DNA from: Candidatus Woesearchaeota archaeon
Lineage (GTDB): Archaea > Nanobdellota > Nanobdellia > Woesearchaeales > GW2011-AR4
Reading direction: 5' to 3'
Length of the DNA: 37,358 bases
Assembly: GCA_018303505.1 (NCBI GenBank)
Contig: JAGVYA010000005.1
Location: 1-37,358, forward strand
The notes under the pieces were generated by a model, which saw only the letters and a list, made by a program, of their open reading frames with translations, was not told where the DNA came from and made no database searches. Shown here in pieces: positions 35,842-37,358 of this stretch (position 1 is the first letter of the stretch; each line of letters opens with the position of its first letter). The translations under genes were made by a program, and so were the position numbers.

Positions 35842-36621
35842 TTATTTTATCTCAATTAATTCAATTTGTTGAGATAAGTCCCTTATAATATCATCCAAAT
35901 GTCCTTTGCCTACCCCAGCTAAGAGTTTATCAATTGTGTCTTGTTTTAAGATACCTGCTATCTCCCTAGACATTATTTTATTTCTTTCTTCGACTAAATG
36001 TTTATGAAGAACAGGATCCGTCCACTTAATAAGATTTTCTAACTCGCTTTCAGAAAGTTCAGCTAACATAGGCTCTAAAAGTCTTGCCTGATGGTATAAA
36101 AGAGGACCAACTAGTGCACCGTAAGCAGCAATCCTTAAAAGTTCTAATTTTCTTTCAAGAGGCAAATTATCGAATGGTTTGTAAGAATTTTCCAATCTTT
36201 GAACTTTATGACCTCTTTGTTTTGCTATTAAAAGAATATTATCATAAAATCTTCCTGTACCTAATTTCGTATAAAAAATAGGGATTTTCATTAGAAATTC
36301 AAAAGCTTCTTGGTAAACAAGATTTCCTAAAGATTGATTGCTTTGTTTGCCACCTTCATAAGCAAAATGTTGATGCTCATCAACAAGCTTTTTCCCTAGT
36401 TCATGTTCTTTTTGGTTATAATAATGGGCTTCTCCCACCAAAGTAAAATTTTTTTCTTTTCCATTAATTCTAACTTTGTATCTCTTGACAATTAAAGCTT
36501 GGGCTTGTTCTTGTTGTGTTGGATGTCCATATCTTTTATAAGAGTCATACATAGCAAGTGCAGTAAATTCCAAATATGCTAAAGCATATAATCCTACAAT
36601 TGCTCCACTACCCCACTTCAA
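35842..36621 (-). CDS. TraB/TIKI-superfamily protein
   Basis: A 259-residue protein. A hydrophobic N-terminal segment (residues about 5-25) is followed by LVGEAHYYNQ (H66), FAYEGG, EERNKIMSREIAGIL and a GVGKGHLDDI block, which match the GxxH, E, ERNxxM and GxGH motifs of TraB/PrgY-like proteins in the TIKI superfamily. Metal-dependent protease activity is known for TIKI itself. Unlike most archaeal TraB proteins there are no C-terminal membrane helices. Catalysis is not proven here. Confidence 0.78.
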   Translation of the reverse strand: MKWGSGAIVGLYALAYLEFTALAMYDSYKRYGHPTQQEQAQALIVKRYKVRINGKEKNFTLVGEAHYYNQKEHELGKKLVDEHQHFAYEGGKQSNQSLGNLVYQEAFEFLMKIPIFYTKLGTGRFYDNILLIAKQRGHKVQRLENSYKPFDNLPLERKLELLRIAAYGALVGPLLYHQARLLEPMLAELSESELENLIKWTDPVLHKHLVEERNKIMSREIAGILKQDTIDKLLAGVGKGHLDDIIRDLSQQIELIEIK

Positions 36622-36698
36622 AACCTTTTTTGCTAATTTTTTATCTCCATTTTTAATTGAAATTTCTATATTATAGTAACTACTTTGACTTATTTAAT

Positions 36699-37358
36699 CT
36701 ATTGTTTCTGCTTTGCTTCGTAATCACTTATTATTTTACTTACAACACTTCTCACATGATTCGATGAAATGGCAAACCCCAAGCCTTCAAAGCCGCCAAC
36801 CTTGAAATTGTTAATGCCCACAATTTCGCCTTTTGTGTTAATCAAAGGGCCTCCTGAATTGCCAGGATTAATTGGAACATCTGTTTGAATGTATTTTATA
36901 TTATTTTGCGCTGTCCTGAATGCGCTCACAATACCTTCTGTCACTGTAAAAGCCAGTCCAGCTGGATTGCCTGCCGCTATAACCTTTTCTCCAACCTTAA
37001 CTTCATCAGAATCGCCAAAATCAAGGGCTCTTAAATCAGGAGCATTTATTTTCAGCACAGCAATGTCCGCATTTTCATCATAACCAACAAGGGTATTTGC
37101 ATCATAAGTGTTGCCAGAGTATGTTATCACCTTAACACCTGATGCCCCGTTTATGACATGGACATTCGTCACAACATACCCCTTTCTGTCAATTATTGCG
37201 CCGCTTCCCTGGCCAGCATTCGTCTTAACGCTCACAACAGACTGCAAGACATCATCGACAATTGCAGAGAAATCCGCGCTTTTAATTCTTATATCTTTTA
37301 ATTCATCTTTCAGCTCGCTCAGCTTTATATCGCTCTGGCGCTCTATCTCATCAATAAG
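36699..37358 (-). CDS. HtrA/DegP-type serine protease (5' end outside window)
   Basis: The visible 219 residues are open to the window edge. The edge section (about 37248-37358) is a charged helix (LIDEIERQSDIKLSELKDEL), probably a coiled coil after a membrane anchor. The protease domain shows the triad H (VTNVHVING), D (NADIAVLKI) and S (PGNSGGPL). The protein ends after the protease domain, with no PDZ domain, so it is a short HtrA. It degrades or guards misfolded proteins, probably outside the membrane. Confidence 0.92.
   Translation of the reverse strand, partial: LIDEIERQSDIKLSELKDELKDIRIKSADFSAIVDDVLQSVVSVKTNAGQGSGAIIDRKGYVVTNVHVINGASGVKVITYSGNTYDANTLVGYDENADIAVLKINAPDLRALDFGDSDEVKVGEKVIAAGNPAGLAFTVTEGIVSAFRTAQNNIKYIQTDVPINPGNSGGPLINTKGEIVGINNFKVGGFEGLGFAISSNHVRSVVSKIISDYEAKQKQ

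Overview
This is low-GC archaeal DNA. The evidence is a complete set of archaeal information-processing genes (RNase P Pop5/Rnp2, proteasome alpha, SBDS, the exosome proteins Rrp4/Rrp41/Rrp42, Cbf5/TruB, L10e, RibL-type FAD synthase), TATA-like boxes about 25 nt upstream of many start codons (leaderless mRNAs), and tRNA genes broken by introns. Very compact gene packing, many small membrane and zinc-ribbon proteins, FtsZ, a bacterial-type triosephosphate isomerase, DUF1461 and NYN proteins suggest a DPANN archaeon of the Woesearchaeota/Pacearchaeota kind. The lineage is an inference.

Layout. 1-2904: sugar-nucleotide genes (a nucleotidyltransferase cut by the window edge, and a phosphomannomutase/phosphoglucomutase) with a ribbon-helix-helix/PIN toxin-antitoxin pair between them. 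3149-8026: the archaeal proteasome/exosome supercluster (rnp2, psmA, SBDS, an unknown gene, rrp4, rrp41, rrp42). 8296-10398: unknown genes, a DUF357 gene, two small membrane proteins and a frameshifted gene. 10423-12978 (minus): ftsZ, then a TPR-like repeat protein, then a coiled-coil protein. 13193-13803: a second PIN toxin-antitoxin pair. 13862-18180 (minus): zinc ribbons, an MFS transporter, Cbf5/TruB, Ogt and MsrA. 18244-19937: a tRNA-Glu and a probable tRNA-Ile, each with two apparent introns, flanking a secreted subtilisin-like protease. 20181-26867: a Cys-rich lipoprotein and two pilin-like membrane proteins, TIM with DUF1461, thioredoxin, an NYN ribonuclease and small proteins. 27027-31151: L10e, an MscS channel and a large membrane-anchored alpha/beta hydrolase. 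31253-33647: a RelE-like toxin and antitoxin in convergent arrangement, RibL, an unknown gene with a strong Shine-Dalgarno sequence, an Lrp regulator and a second frameshifted gene. 33705-37358 (minus): intron-containing tRNA-Pro, MarC and small membrane proteins, an AbrB/PIN pair, a TraB/TIKI-like protein and an HtrA-like protease cut by the window edge.

The most unusual content is between genes. At least seven intergenic spaces hold copies (full or half) of a structured palindromic element of about 130-165 bp that begins AATCCG and ends CGGATT. Each arm has a small tip hairpin and a larger stem-loop with a conserved loop (TTCTRCCA, or TGGCAG in the other arm). The stems differ between copies but stay paired. 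One copy carries a 96-bp insertion exactly at its tip hairpin. A second set of GC-richer hairpins (core like GTGAGCGA...TCGCTCAC) sits at five places, two of them inside copies of the first family. A related-looking palindrome lies in frame inside the phosphomannomutase gene. No transposase is present in the window, so if these elements move, they are moved in trans.

Regulation. Three of the four toxin-antitoxin loci have palindromes at or near their promoters; two of these sit between the TATA-like box and the start codon. Three tandem palindromes precede the L10e promoter. Most genes on both strands use either leaderless starts or a GAGGTGA-type ribosome-binding site.
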